Under the pieces are notes generated by a model, which worked only from the letters and a program-made list of their open reading frames with translations, made no database searches and was not told where the DNA came from. From positions 1-21,666 of the forward strand of contig CAYNST010000052.1 in assembly GCA_964399955.1 (NCBI GenBank): a DNA stretch of 21,666 nt, in the 5' to 3' direction. Shown here in pieces: positions 15,405 to 21,666 of this stretch. The stretch's first letter is position 1, and every line of letters starts with the position of its first letter. The translations under genes were made by a program, and so were the position numbers. This DNA comes from CAYNST01 sp964399955 (GTDB lineage: Bacteria > Pseudomonadota > Gammaproteobacteria > Pseudomonadales > Cellvibrionaceae).

Positions 15405-16234
15405 AGCAGTACCTGGACTTGATGCGCCACGTGCGAGATTGCGGGGTGGATAAAGGTGACCGAACAGGCACGGGCACCCGAAGTGTGTTCGGATATCAGA
15501 TGCGCTTTGATCTGGCGCAGGGTTTTCCTCTGGTTACCACTAAAAAATGTCATCTCAAGTCAATAATTCACGAGCTGTTATGGTTTCTGCGCGGTGAAAC
15601 CAATGTGCGTGCATTGCAGGAGCAGGGTGTAAAAATCTGGAATGAGTGGGCCAATGAAGCGGGGGAATTGGGCCCGGTCTACGGCGCACAGTGGCGCTCC
15701 TGGCCCACGCAGGACGGGCAGGCGGTGGACCAGATTGCCCAGGTGGTTGAGCAGATAAAATGCAACCCCAACTCTCGGCGGCTAATTGTCTCCAGCTGGA
15801 ACCCGGCCTTTTTACCCGATGAGGCGCTGTCTCCCCAGGCCAACGCAGATGCGGGTAAAATGGCACTGGCACCCTGCCATACCCTGTTTCAGTTTTACGT
15901 GCTGGACGGACGACTGTCCTGCCAGCTATACCAGCGCAGCGCCGATGTTTTCCTGGGCGTGCCTTTCAATATTGCCTCGTATGCGTTACTGACAATGATG
16001 GTCGCACAGGTCACCGGCTTGCAACCCGGCGATTTTATTCATACCCTAGGCGACGCTCACCTCTACAACAACCATCTGCAGCAGGTAGAGCTCCAGTTGA
16101 GCCGCGCGCCGCATCCACTGCCGGCAATGAAGCTGAACCCTGATATAGCCGATTTGGCCAAGTTCAGCGTCGAGGATTTTGAGTTGATGGGCTATCAGTG
16201 TCACCCACACATTCCTGCGCCAATCGCAGTCTGA
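15401..16234 (+). CDS. thyA: Thymidylate synthase
   Basis: A 277-aa cytoplasmic enzyme that converts dUMP to dTMP with 5,10-methylene-THF, producing dihydrofolate. The N-terminal DKGDRTGTGTRSVFGYQMRF and the catalytic Cys159 in MALAPCHTLFQF are present, as is the nucleotide-binding stretch CQLYQRSADVFLGVPFNIAS. It is about 13 residues longer than the E. coli enzyme (264 aa, Cys146). The extra residues lie between SSWN and KMALAPCH (PAFLPDEALSPQANADAG), before the active site. Its ATG overlaps the lgt stop, and folA begins 4 nt after its stop. That links it with the reductase that recycles its folate product. Confidence 0.97.
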   Translation: MKQYLDLMRHVRDCGVDKGDRTGTGTRSVFGYQMRFDLAQGFPLVTTKKCHLKSIIHELLWFLRGETNVRALQEQGVKIWNEWANEAGELGPVYGAQWRSWPTQDGQAVDQIAQVVEQIKCNPNSRRLIVSSWNPAFLPDEALSPQANADAGKMALAPCHTLFQFYVLDGRLSCQLYQRSADVFLGVPFNIASYALLTMMVAQVTGLQPGDFIHTLGDAHLYNNHLQQVELQLSRAPHPLPAMKLNPDIADLAKFSVEDFELMGYQCHPHIPAPIAV

Positions 16235-16238
16235 TACC

Positions 16239-16775
16239 ATGCCTGAACCAACCATCAAAGTCTCTGTCATAGTAGCAGCCGCCGAAGGCGGTGTGATTGG
16301 CATCAACAACCAGCTGCCCTGGCACCTACCCGCTGATCTGGCGCATTTCAAACGGCTGACACTGGGCAAGCCGATGGTTATGGGGCGCCGAACGTTTGAG
16401 TCCATTGGCAAGGCGCTGCCGGGCAGAACCAGCATCGTCTTGACGCATCAACCCACCTGGCAGGCAGAGTCGGCACTCATTGCTGCAACTCTGGATCAAG
16501 CGCTTGCTCTGGCGTATGCCGATGCCAGAAGCCGCGGCGCAGAAGAAATAATGATAATTGGCGGTTCTGCCGTGTTTGAGCAGGCGCTGCCTTTGTGCGA
16601 CAGGCTTTACCTAACTCTGGTGAATGCCAAGCTTGAAGGCGACACGTTTTTTCCATCCATAGACGCCAGCCAGTGGGATACGGTGAGCCGGCAGGAGAAT
16701 CGTGCCGATGGTCGGCATGCCTATGATTACACCTTCATCCAGATGGACCGCCGGTTGGCGGATAACAAAGACTGA
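16239..16775 (+). CDS. folA: Dihydrofolate reductase
   Basis: A 178-aa DHFR that reduces dihydrofolate to tetrahydrofolate with NADPH. Seen are GVIGINNQLPWHLPADLAHF (18-37) with catalytic Asp33, the NADPH-binding VMGRRTFESIGKALPGR, and IMIIGGSAVFEQALPLCDRL. The length is slightly above the E. coli enzyme (159 aa), mostly through N- and C-terminal additions. It follows thyA by 4 nt, a classic functional pair, since ThyA makes the dihydrofolate that FolA recycles. It is the last gene of lgt-thyA-folA. Confidence 0.97.
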   Translation: MPEPTIKVSVIVAAAEGGVIGINNQLPWHLPADLAHFKRLTLGKPMVMGRRTFESIGKALPGRTSIVLTHQPTWQAESALIAATLDQALALAYADARSRGAEEIMIIGGSAVFEQALPLCDRLYLTLVNAKLEGDTFFPSIDASQWDTVSRQENRADGRHAYDYTFIQMDRRLADNKD

Positions 16776-16804
16776 AAAGCACCCAAGTGTTACCTGTGTG
16801 TTAC

Positions 16805-16845
16805 TTCTCCTGTGCTGCAGCAGGAGAAACTGTTACCGATGGTAA
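16805..16845 (+). repeat. Hairpin-forming inverted repeats downstream of folA
   Basis: TTCTCCTG (16805-16812) and CAGGAGAA (16821-16828) form a perfect 8-bp stem with an 8-nt loop, beginning 30 nt after folA. A second, separate palindrome TTACC-GAT-GGTAA lies at 16833-16845. Just upstream GTGTTAC occurs twice (near 16788 and 16797). There is no T-run, so this is not a standard Rho-independent terminator. It could be an mRNA 3' stabiliser or an operator for the next operon. Confidence 0.45.
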
Positions 16846-16884
16846 TGTTTTGGTCAGGCTGCGTATTCCTACATTTATAAAGCA

Positions 16885-16914
16885 TTGAATGTTTGGAATT
16901 TCTCCTTTTACAAT
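16885..16914 (+). promoter_or_regulatory. Sigma70 promoter of the DUF3450-TonB operon
   Basis: TTGAAT (16885-16890) and TACAAT (16909-16914) are 18 nt apart. The predicted start near 16921 gives an unusually long leader, about 107 nt, before the DUF3450 gene. I see no Fur-like palindrome overlapping this promoter. Confidence 0.55.
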
Positions 16915-16975
16915 GCGCAGCTCCTAAGTTTCGACCCGATTTTATAAATCAAAATATCTGGATTCGACACTCTAA

Positions 16976-17026
16976 GGGTGAGACTCCGGTGCAACTCTCT
17001 AATGCTAGCACCCGATGTGGGGGGAA
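16976..17026 (+). promoter_or_regulatory. Leader with competing stems before the DUF3450 gene
   Basis: GGTGC (16988-16992) can pair with GCACC (17008-17012), while GGGTG (16976-16980) can pair with CACCC (17009-17013). The two pairings exclude each other. A purine-rich ribosome site GTGGGGGGA follows directly (about 17017-17025). This could be a leader that controls translation, or chance pairing; no known riboswitch family is recognised. Confidence 0.3.
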
Positions 17027-17027
17027 T

Positions 17028-17813
17028 ATGAAGAAGCAGCGAATCAAAGCTGTGGCGCTGTCCACAGTGATAACTGCCGGGGCCGTGTTTGCGAGCGCCG
17101 TTCAGGCAGATGCGTCCCTGGACGCTATTGTGTCCGTTGGGCAGACGAAAGTCGCCCAGGCCCAGAAGTCTCAGGTGCGGATTAACCAACTTCAGGACGA
17201 AACCAACAGCTTGATCCAGTCTTTCAAGCAGGTAAACAAAACCATTGAAGGGCTGCGCATCTATAACCGCCAGCTTGAGCGCCAGCTTGAGAGCCAGCGT
17301 GAGATCATGAGCCGCCTGGAAGAGTCCATCAGCCAGATCACCGTCATTCAGCGCCAGATCCAGCCCTTGGTACTGGACATGCTGGAAGCCATTGATCAGT
17401 TTGTGCAACTGGATGCCCCTTACCGCAAGGAGGCTCGCCTGGGCCGCATCAGCCGCTTGCGCGACATGATGGCCGATGCCGATGTCAGCATCGCTGAAAA
17501 ATTCCGCCAAGTGCTGGAGATTTACAGCATTGAAGCGGAATACGCCCGCAAAATTGATACTTATGAAACCACGCTCAACATCAACGGCGAAGACCTGCGT
17601 GTGAACATCATCGCAATCGGCCGCATCGCCCTGATGTACCAGACAATGGACGGTTCACAAACCGGAGCCTGGGACAGAACCACTCAGCAATGGACAGAGC
17701 TTAGCGGCGGTGACTATCGCAATCCGGTGAGAAATGCCATCCGCATTGCTCAGAAGAAGGCGCAAAACGACATTATGCTTCTGCCCATTTCTGCTCCGGA
17801 GGCTGCACAATGA
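17028..17813 (+). CDS. DUF3450 family periplasmic coiled-coil protein, TonB-system associated
   Basis: A 261-aa protein with a clear signal peptide (KKQRIKAVALSTVITAGAVF, then ASAVQA with cleavage after Ala27). The mature part begins with a long predicted coiled coil (about 40-120) rich in Gln, Glu, Arg and Leu. The C-terminal half contains RIALMYQTMDGSQTGAWDR and resembles DUF3450 proteins, which occur next to TtpC-type TonB systems in marine gammaproteobacteria. Its function is unknown. The start at 17028 is fixed by GGGGGGA just upstream and by the signal peptide; the upstream frame extension is in the leader. Its stop overlaps the ttpC start in ATGA, so the two are made together. A plausible role is to contact the periplasmic coiled coil of TtpC. 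Confidence 0.85.
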   Translation: MKKQRIKAVALSTVITAGAVFASAVQADASLDAIVSVGQTKVAQAQKSQVRINQLQDETNSLIQSFKQVNKTIEGLRIYNRQLERQLESQREIMSRLEESISQITVIQRQIQPLVLDMLEAIDQFVQLDAPYRKEARLGRISRLRDMMADADVSIAEKFRQVLEIYSIEAEYARKIDTYETTLNINGEDLRVNIIAIGRIALMYQTMDGSQTGAWDRTTQQWTELSGGDYRNPVRNAIRIAQKKAQNDIMLLPISAPEAAQ

Positions 17814-19105
17814 GATTCTTGAACATCAAAACCCCATTTATTGGCCTGCTAGCGGCTTCTATCTTGTGGTCTGGGGTTGCTCAAGCGCAAACCAATCGCG
17901 CCACATCCATGGAAGAGCTGCTGCAACTCATGCAGCAGAGCCGTGTTACCGAGAGCAAAGAGCATCAGCAGCGTGAAGCCGAATTCATGCGCGAGAAAAA
18001 CAACCGCGCCGGTTTGCTCAAGCAGGCTGAAGACACTCGTGACCAGGAAGAAGAACGCTCCGCCACACTTGAAGCCCAGTATGAGGAGCAGGACCGCCAG
18101 ATCACCACGCTGCGCGCCCAGCGCGATGAGCGCATGGGGTCATTGGCTGAATTGTTTGGCCATCTGAAGACCGCTGCCGGTGACTTGCAGGCCAGCTTGA
18201 GAAATTCGCTGGTGAGCCTGCAATTGCAAAACCGTGGTGATTTCGTTGCCGAGCTGTCGCAGAAAATGGACAGTGAGACGACGTTGCCCACCATCGAAGA
18301 AATTGAGCGGCTGGTTTATGAAATTCAACGCGAGACGGTTGAATCCGGGCGGATCGTGCGCTTCACCACCGAGGTGTCCAGCGCCGATGGTCAGACCTCT
18401 CAGCAGGAAGTGGTACGAATTGGTAACTACGGCGCAGTGTCAAACGGCGACTACCTGTTTTTTGATCCGACTTCACAAAGCCTGAAAGCGCCCGCACGTC
18501 AGCCGGGCGGGCTTCCCAACCCCGGCGATCTGGAAAACGCCACTTCCGGTTTCAGCCAGGTGGCCGTTGACCCGACCATGCCTTTGGGCGGACAGATCAT
18601 GCAGATCATGGTTGACCGGCCGGACTTGATGGAGCGGTACAGGCAAGGCGGCATTGTCGGCGCAATCATCATTATTGGTCTCGGGGGTGTCGGTCTTTTC
18701 TTGATTATTTGGCGCTTCATTGTTCTGCAGTCACTCACCACCAAGGTCAACAAACAGCTCAAGTCCAAGCGTGCCAACACCAACAATCCGCTGGGTCGGG
18801 TATTGAAAGTGTCTGAGGACAACCCAGGGTTGGACGGTGAAACCATGGAGCTGAAGCTTGAAGAGGCAATACTGAAAGAGCGCCCAGCCATCGAAGGCGG
18901 CTTGAATATGATCAAGATCATTTCCATGGTCGCTCCGCTGATGGGTCTTCTGGGTACTGTGGTTGGTATGATTCAAACCTTCCAGGCCATCACCGACTTT
19001 GGTGCGGGCGATCCCAAGCTGATGGCCGGCGGTATTTCTGCGGCACTTGTAACCACCGTTTGCGGTCTGATAGTGGCAATTCCGACAGTTTTCATGCACA
19101 CCATC
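17810..19105 (+). CDS. ttpC: TtpC-like MotA/TolQ/ExbB proton-channel protein, C-terminus lost in gap
   Basis: 432 residues are visible before the N-run. A signal peptide ends in GVAQA (cleavage after Ala26). A large periplasmic region (27 to about 278) follows, with a charged coiled coil at about 40-115. Then come three membrane segments: about 280-303 (GAIIIIGLGGVGLFLIIWRF), 368-390 (APLMGLLGTVVGMIQTF) and 406-430 (GGISAALVTTVCGLIVAIPT). The last two carry the TolQ/ExbB signature. This design, an ExbB-like channel with a long periplasmic N-terminal domain, matches TtpC, a required component of the Vibrio TonB2 system. Vibrio proteins are about 455 aa, so roughly 20-25 residues are missing. 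Reading the same frame through the Ns gives no sensible continuation. Confidence 0.88.
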
Positions 19106-19205
19106 NNNNNNNNNNNNNNNNNNNNNNNNNNNNNNNNNNNNNNNNNNNNNNNNNNNNNNNNNNNNNNNNNNNNNNNNNNNNNNNNNNNNNNNNNNNNNNN
19201 NNNNN
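19106..19205. other. Assembly gap (100 Ns), probably hiding exbB2
   Basis: Exactly 100 Ns, the conventional size for a gap of unknown length. The left flank is TtpC lacking its C-terminus; the right flank is ExbD lacking about 25 N-terminal residues. Those two missing ends alone need more than 100 nt, and TtpC-type operons carry a separate exbB2 gene of about 170-180 codons at this place. I estimate 600-700 nt absent; this is inference from gene sizes. Confidence 0.9.
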
Positions 19206-19538
19206 TTCATCATGTTGATTTTCTTCATCGTGACGGCAACCTTCATCAAGGAGCCCGGAGTAGAGGTCAATCGTCCCGACGCCAACACTGCGGACCTGAA
19301 AAACGCCAAGATACTGGTGGCAATCAATTCCGAAAACCAGATCTGGATCGATAAAAACGAGATAGATCAGTCTTTGGTGAGAGATCAGATCGAGCTGCTG
19401 ATGGCCGAAAACCCCAACAGCCCGGTCATCATTCAGTCCGATGCCAGAGCAAACATAAAAACACTCAATGCAGTCGCCCAAGCCGCCCGGCAAGCCGGGG
19501 TAGCTGACGTCTCCATTGCTGCAGCGCAGGGGAATTAA
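19206..19538 (+). CDS. exbD: ExbD-type biopolymer transport protein, N-terminus lost in gap
   Basis: 110 residues remain, reading in frame from the first base after the gap: FIMLIFFIVTATFIKEPGVE. This is the end of the single ExbD membrane helix and its junction with the periplasm. The periplasmic domain follows (ILVAINSENQIWIDKNEID, then PVIIQSDARANIKTLNAVAQ and AARQAGVADVSIAA). The usual ExbD2 is about 134 aa, so around 25 residues are missing, including the cytoplasmic N-terminus and the membrane Asp that takes part in proton flow. An ATG at 19212 lies inside the membrane helix and is not the true start. tonB follows 5 nt after the stop. It would form the proton-driven motor with ExbB and energise TonB. 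Confidence 0.92.
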   Translation, partial: FIMLIFFIVTATFIKEPGVEVNRPDANTADLKNAKILVAINSENQIWIDKNEIDQSLVRDQIELLMAENPNSPVIIQSDARANIKTLNAVAQAARQAGVADVSIAAAQGN

Positions 19539-19543
19539 CCACA

Positions 19544-20146
19544 ATGAGCATTGCTAGACTTCTTCCAGCGGGCGCAATGGCTCTGGCGGTAACTCTGGGT
19601 TTGTTGCTTTTGATGCACGTACTGATTCAAACCAGTATGCAAGGGCCCCAGGAAGTTCCTAGCTACAGCATTCCCGAAATTGTCATGCCCGACCGCGAGA
19701 TTCAGACCGAGCGCGATCTTCGCAGGCCCGAGCGCCCAGAAGAACCGGATGCCGCGCCGCCGGATATGCCGGATCTCGAGTTTGATAATTTGGAGCCTAC
19801 AGAAGGTGGAATCAATATTCGCCCGACGTTTGGCGACAGGCCGCAAATAGCTGGACCCAGTGGTTTTGGCGGGGACGGCGAGATGATTCCGCTTACGGTT
19901 GTTCAGCCTGAATATCCCCGCCGCGCCGCGCAGCGTGGCATTCAGGGCTATTGCACAGTGGAATTCACTGTGGCTGCGAACGGCGCTACCAAAGACATTT
20001 TCGTTGCCGACTGCCCGGACCGGGTATTCGAACGTTCCTCAATGAATGCCGCCGGGAGGCTAAAATATCGGCCGCGAGTGGTAGACGGACAGCCAGTGGA
20101 CGTGCCAAGAGTGCAGTACAAATTTGTCTTCGAAATGGCTGAATAG
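19544..20146 (+). CDS. tonB: Energy transducer TonB (TonB2-like)
   Basis: A 200-aa protein with an uncleaved N-terminal membrane anchor (about 7-30, LPAGAMALAVTLGLLLLMHV). A short acidic Pro-rich spacer (about 45-90, RRPERPEEPDAAPPDMPDLE) comes next. The C-terminal TonB domain starts at VVQPEYPRRAAQRGIQGYCT, containing the conserved YP element. It would span part of the periplasm and pull on the TonB box of outer-membrane receptors, powered by ExbBD. The spacer is shorter than that of classical TonB (239 aa in E. coli), as in TonB2 types. Two cysteines in the C-terminal domain (GYCTVEF and VADCPDR) could form a disulfide. It starts 5 nt after exbD, and its stop TAG shares a base with the GTG that opens the next reading frame. 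Confidence 0.94.
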   Translation: MSIARLLPAGAMALAVTLGLLLLMHVLIQTSMQGPQEVPSYSIPEIVMPDREIQTERDLRRPERPEEPDAAPPDMPDLEFDNLEPTEGGINIRPTFGDRPQIAGPSGFGGDGEMIPLTVVQPEYPRRAAQRGIQGYCTVEFTVAANGATKDIFVADCPDRVFERSSMNAAGRLKYRPRVVDGQPVDVPRVQYKFVFEMAE

Positions 20147-20160
20147 TGAGAGTGGTTATT

Positions 20161-21585
20161 ATGAAAAGGTGGCCAGGACTTAAAATACTAGGCGCGATGG
20201 GATTTGTCTGTCTGCTGAGCGCCGCGAGCCTGCCCAGCATTGAATTGGGCGGGCTGACACTGGTGGGTAACCTTGCCCACGCGCAAACTGCAGACATCAA
20301 ATTGGCAGGCTGCAAGGCCCCGCCGGAGCGGCGCCGTTTGAGTTCTTTGTCACAGAGCTTTTTCAAGCGGGTGGCAGAGGTTGACAACTTGACCAACCCG
20401 CCGGAAGACAGATCCGGCAACGCGCCTGAGCCAAACTATACAGCGGCTTGGCCCCGATTGCAGCGGTTGATGGACGGTTGCGAGGACTGCAACCAGTATG
20501 AACTGGCACAGTTGTACCAGCGCGCAGCCTTCATCCAATACAATCTGGACAACCTGCCGCAGGCCATTGAATATTTCAAGCGGGTGGTGGGCCAGTCGCC
20601 CCATATCCCCGAAGCACTGGAAACCCAGTTGCTGTATCAGATAGCCCAACTGTCTACCTCGGTGGAGCAATACAAAGAAGCGCTGGATTATTTTGGTCGC
20701 TGGGAGGCCATGTGTCCCAGCACAGTGCCCGACGACTATTTTTACTACCGCGCGCAGATCTTTTACCAGTTGAACGAGCGCGACCGCGCGCTGACGGAAG
20801 TGGAGCGCAGTATCAACATCGTCGAAGGTCGGGGCGAAGTGGCGCGCGAGCCCTGGCTGCGGTTGCAAATGGCCATATTGGTTGATAAAGAGAATTATCC
20901 TGCGGCAGAAAAAGCGGCAGAGAAGTTGGCCGTCAACTACACCAATGCTCGAGTAGTTGCACAGTTGGCCTCGCTTTACGGTATGAATGGTAAGGAAACC
21001 CGGCAGTTGGCGCTAATGGATGCCTTGCACCAGGCCGGTGCGCTTGAGCGCGAGAATGAGTTCCGTAACCTTGCGTTCATGTTCATGTCACAAGAAACTC
21101 CGTTTTTGGCTTCCAAGGTTATGAGCGCGGGTGTGAACTCCGAGGCTGTGCCACGCACGGCGCAGAATTTGGAAGTCTGGGCCGTGTCATTGACGCAGGC
21201 GCAGGAGTCAAGTAAAGCGATTCCCATCATGGAAGAGGCCGCCAAAAAATCGGATACCGGTCGACTTCACGCGACGCTGGCGGCCATCTACCTGGACGCA
21301 GAAGATTTCAAAAAGACTATCTCTGCCGCTCAAGAGGCCCTGAGAAAGGGCGGCTTGCGCAGCGACGGTGAAGTTCACATGTATATGGGCTCCGCCTATA
21401 TGTATATGGAGCAATTTGATGAATCCATTGCGGCGCTGCAAAAAGCCAGCAAAGATGAGAAGTACACCAAGTACGCAACGGATTTAATGAAATATGTGAA
21501 AACCGAGAAAAACCGGCAGGAAACTCTGAAGCGCGCCGCCGCTGAAGAAGATAAGGCCGCAGCGGTTGATCAGGAAGCTCTTTGA
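20161..21585 (+). CDS. Secreted tetratricopeptide-repeat protein of the TonB2-like operon
   Basis: A 474-aa protein with an N-terminal hydrophobic signal (LKILGAMGFVCLLSAASLPS) and a possible cleavage site after LAHA (Ala41), so a periplasmic location is likely. The body consists of helical TPR-like repeats; examples are AFIQYNLDNLPQAIEYFKRV, LYQIAQLSTSVEQYKEALDY and MYMGSAYMYMEQFDESIAAL. It ends in a charged Lys/Glu/Ala helix. TPR proteins regularly close TtpC-ExbB2-ExbD2-TonB2 operons and probably act as a scaffold; no reaction is implied. The ATG at 20161 is chosen because GAGAG lies 8 nt upstream. A GTG at 20146, overlapping the tonB stop, would add only MRVVI before it. Confidence 0.85.
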   Translation: MKRWPGLKILGAMGFVCLLSAASLPSIELGGLTLVGNLAHAQTADIKLAGCKAPPERRRLSSLSQSFFKRVAEVDNLTNPPEDRSGNAPEPNYTAAWPRLQRLMDGCEDCNQYELAQLYQRAAFIQYNLDNLPQAIEYFKRVVGQSPHIPEALETQLLYQIAQLSTSVEQYKEALDYFGRWEAMCPSTVPDDYFYYRAQIFYQLNERDRALTEVERSINIVEGRGEVAREPWLRLQMAILVDKENYPAAEKAAEKLAVNYTNARVVAQLASLYGMNGKETRQLALMDALHQAGALERENEFRNLAFMFMSQETPFLASKVMSAGVNSEAVPRTAQNLEVWAVSLTQAQESSKAIPIMEEAAKKSDTGRLHATLAAIYLDAEDFKKTISAAQEALRKGGLRSDGEVHMYMGSAYMYMEQFDESIAALQKASKDEKYTKYATDLMKYVKTEKNRQETLKRAAAEEDKAAAVDQEAL

Positions 21586-21606
21586 CAAACCCCGCCAATT
21601 CGAACA

Positions 21607-21632
21607 AGCCCCCTTTATTGGGGGTTTTTTTT
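21607..21632 (+). terminator. Rho-independent terminator of the TonB operon
   Basis: CCCCC (21609-21613), a TTTATT loop and GGGGG (21620-21624) are followed by eight Ts (21625-21632), beginning 23 nt after the last stop codon. This is a textbook intrinsic terminator and marks the end of the operon that starts near 16921. The remaining bases to 21666 show no feature. Confidence 0.92.
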
Positions 21633-21666
21633 GCAAGTCCAAAGCCTGGGCTGCAGTTACCCCTAG

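Noticed and set aside
16921..17027. Cobalamin or other known riboswitch before the DUF3450 gene
   Set aside because: Short complementary arms exist, but none of the conserved boxes of known riboswitches can be found.
17810..19354. One continuous reading frame through the N gap
   Set aside because: The frame after the Ns (HHVDFLHRDGNLH...) is not a protein of any recognisable type; the real gene on that side is ExbD in a different frame.
19212..19538. ATG at 19212 as the true exbD start
   Set aside because: It lies inside the membrane helix; the homologous protein extends about 25 residues upstream into the gap.

Overview
The window is a housekeeping stretch of a gammaproteobacterial chromosome. 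The gene orders asmA-mutY-yggX-tRNA-Phe, HAD hydrolase / rppH-ptsP and lgt-thyA-folA resemble Pseudomonas and relatives. The final cluster (DUF3450, TtpC-like, ExbD, TonB and TPR proteins) is typical of marine gammaproteobacteria. I infer a Pseudomonas-related marine lineage such as Cellvibrionales; the genus cannot be fixed from sequence alone. The DNA looks moderately GC-rich (judged by eye). I see no rRNA, CRISPR array, insertion sequence, integrase or phage gene.

Layout. 1-3574 (minus strand): a tRNA-Phe cut by the window edge with its own promoter, preceded by the asmA-mutY-yggX operon. 3815-6475 (plus): an iron-type ABC uptake pair, lipoprotein FbpA and fused permease FbpB, behind a Fur-box-like palindrome that covers the -10 box; no ATPase gene lies nearby. 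6515-8114 (plus): gcvT-gcvH of the glycine cleavage system. 8115-8397: an intergenic stretch rich in inverted repeats, then the 23S rRNA methyltransferase gene rlmI. 9557-11421 (minus): a HAD-IB phosphatase and an imelysin-like lipoprotein whose metal motif has decayed; its 3' end overlaps rlmI. 11597-14364 (plus): rppH (RNA 5' pyrophosphohydrolase) overlapping ptsP (enzyme I-Ntr). 14535-16775 (plus): lgt-thyA-folA, joining lipoprotein maturation to dTMP/folate synthesis. 17028-21632 (plus): a TonB2-like energy-transduction operon (DUF3450 protein, TtpC, [missing ExbB], ExbD, TonB, TPR protein) ending in a clear intrinsic terminator.

The main defect is a run of 100 Ns (19106-19205) inside the TonB operon. 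It removes the C-terminus of TtpC, the N-terminus of ExbD and very probably a whole exbB2 gene. The run is almost certainly a placeholder and not a true length.

How the genes work together: most are core metabolism and maintenance. Two parts bear on iron and nutrient uptake. FbpAB would import ferric iron across the inner membrane under Fur control. The TonB2-like complex would energise outer-membrane receptors. The least understood parts are the DUF3450 and TPR partners of the TonB complex, the degenerate imelysin-like lipoprotein, and the structured DNA between gcvH and rlmI.
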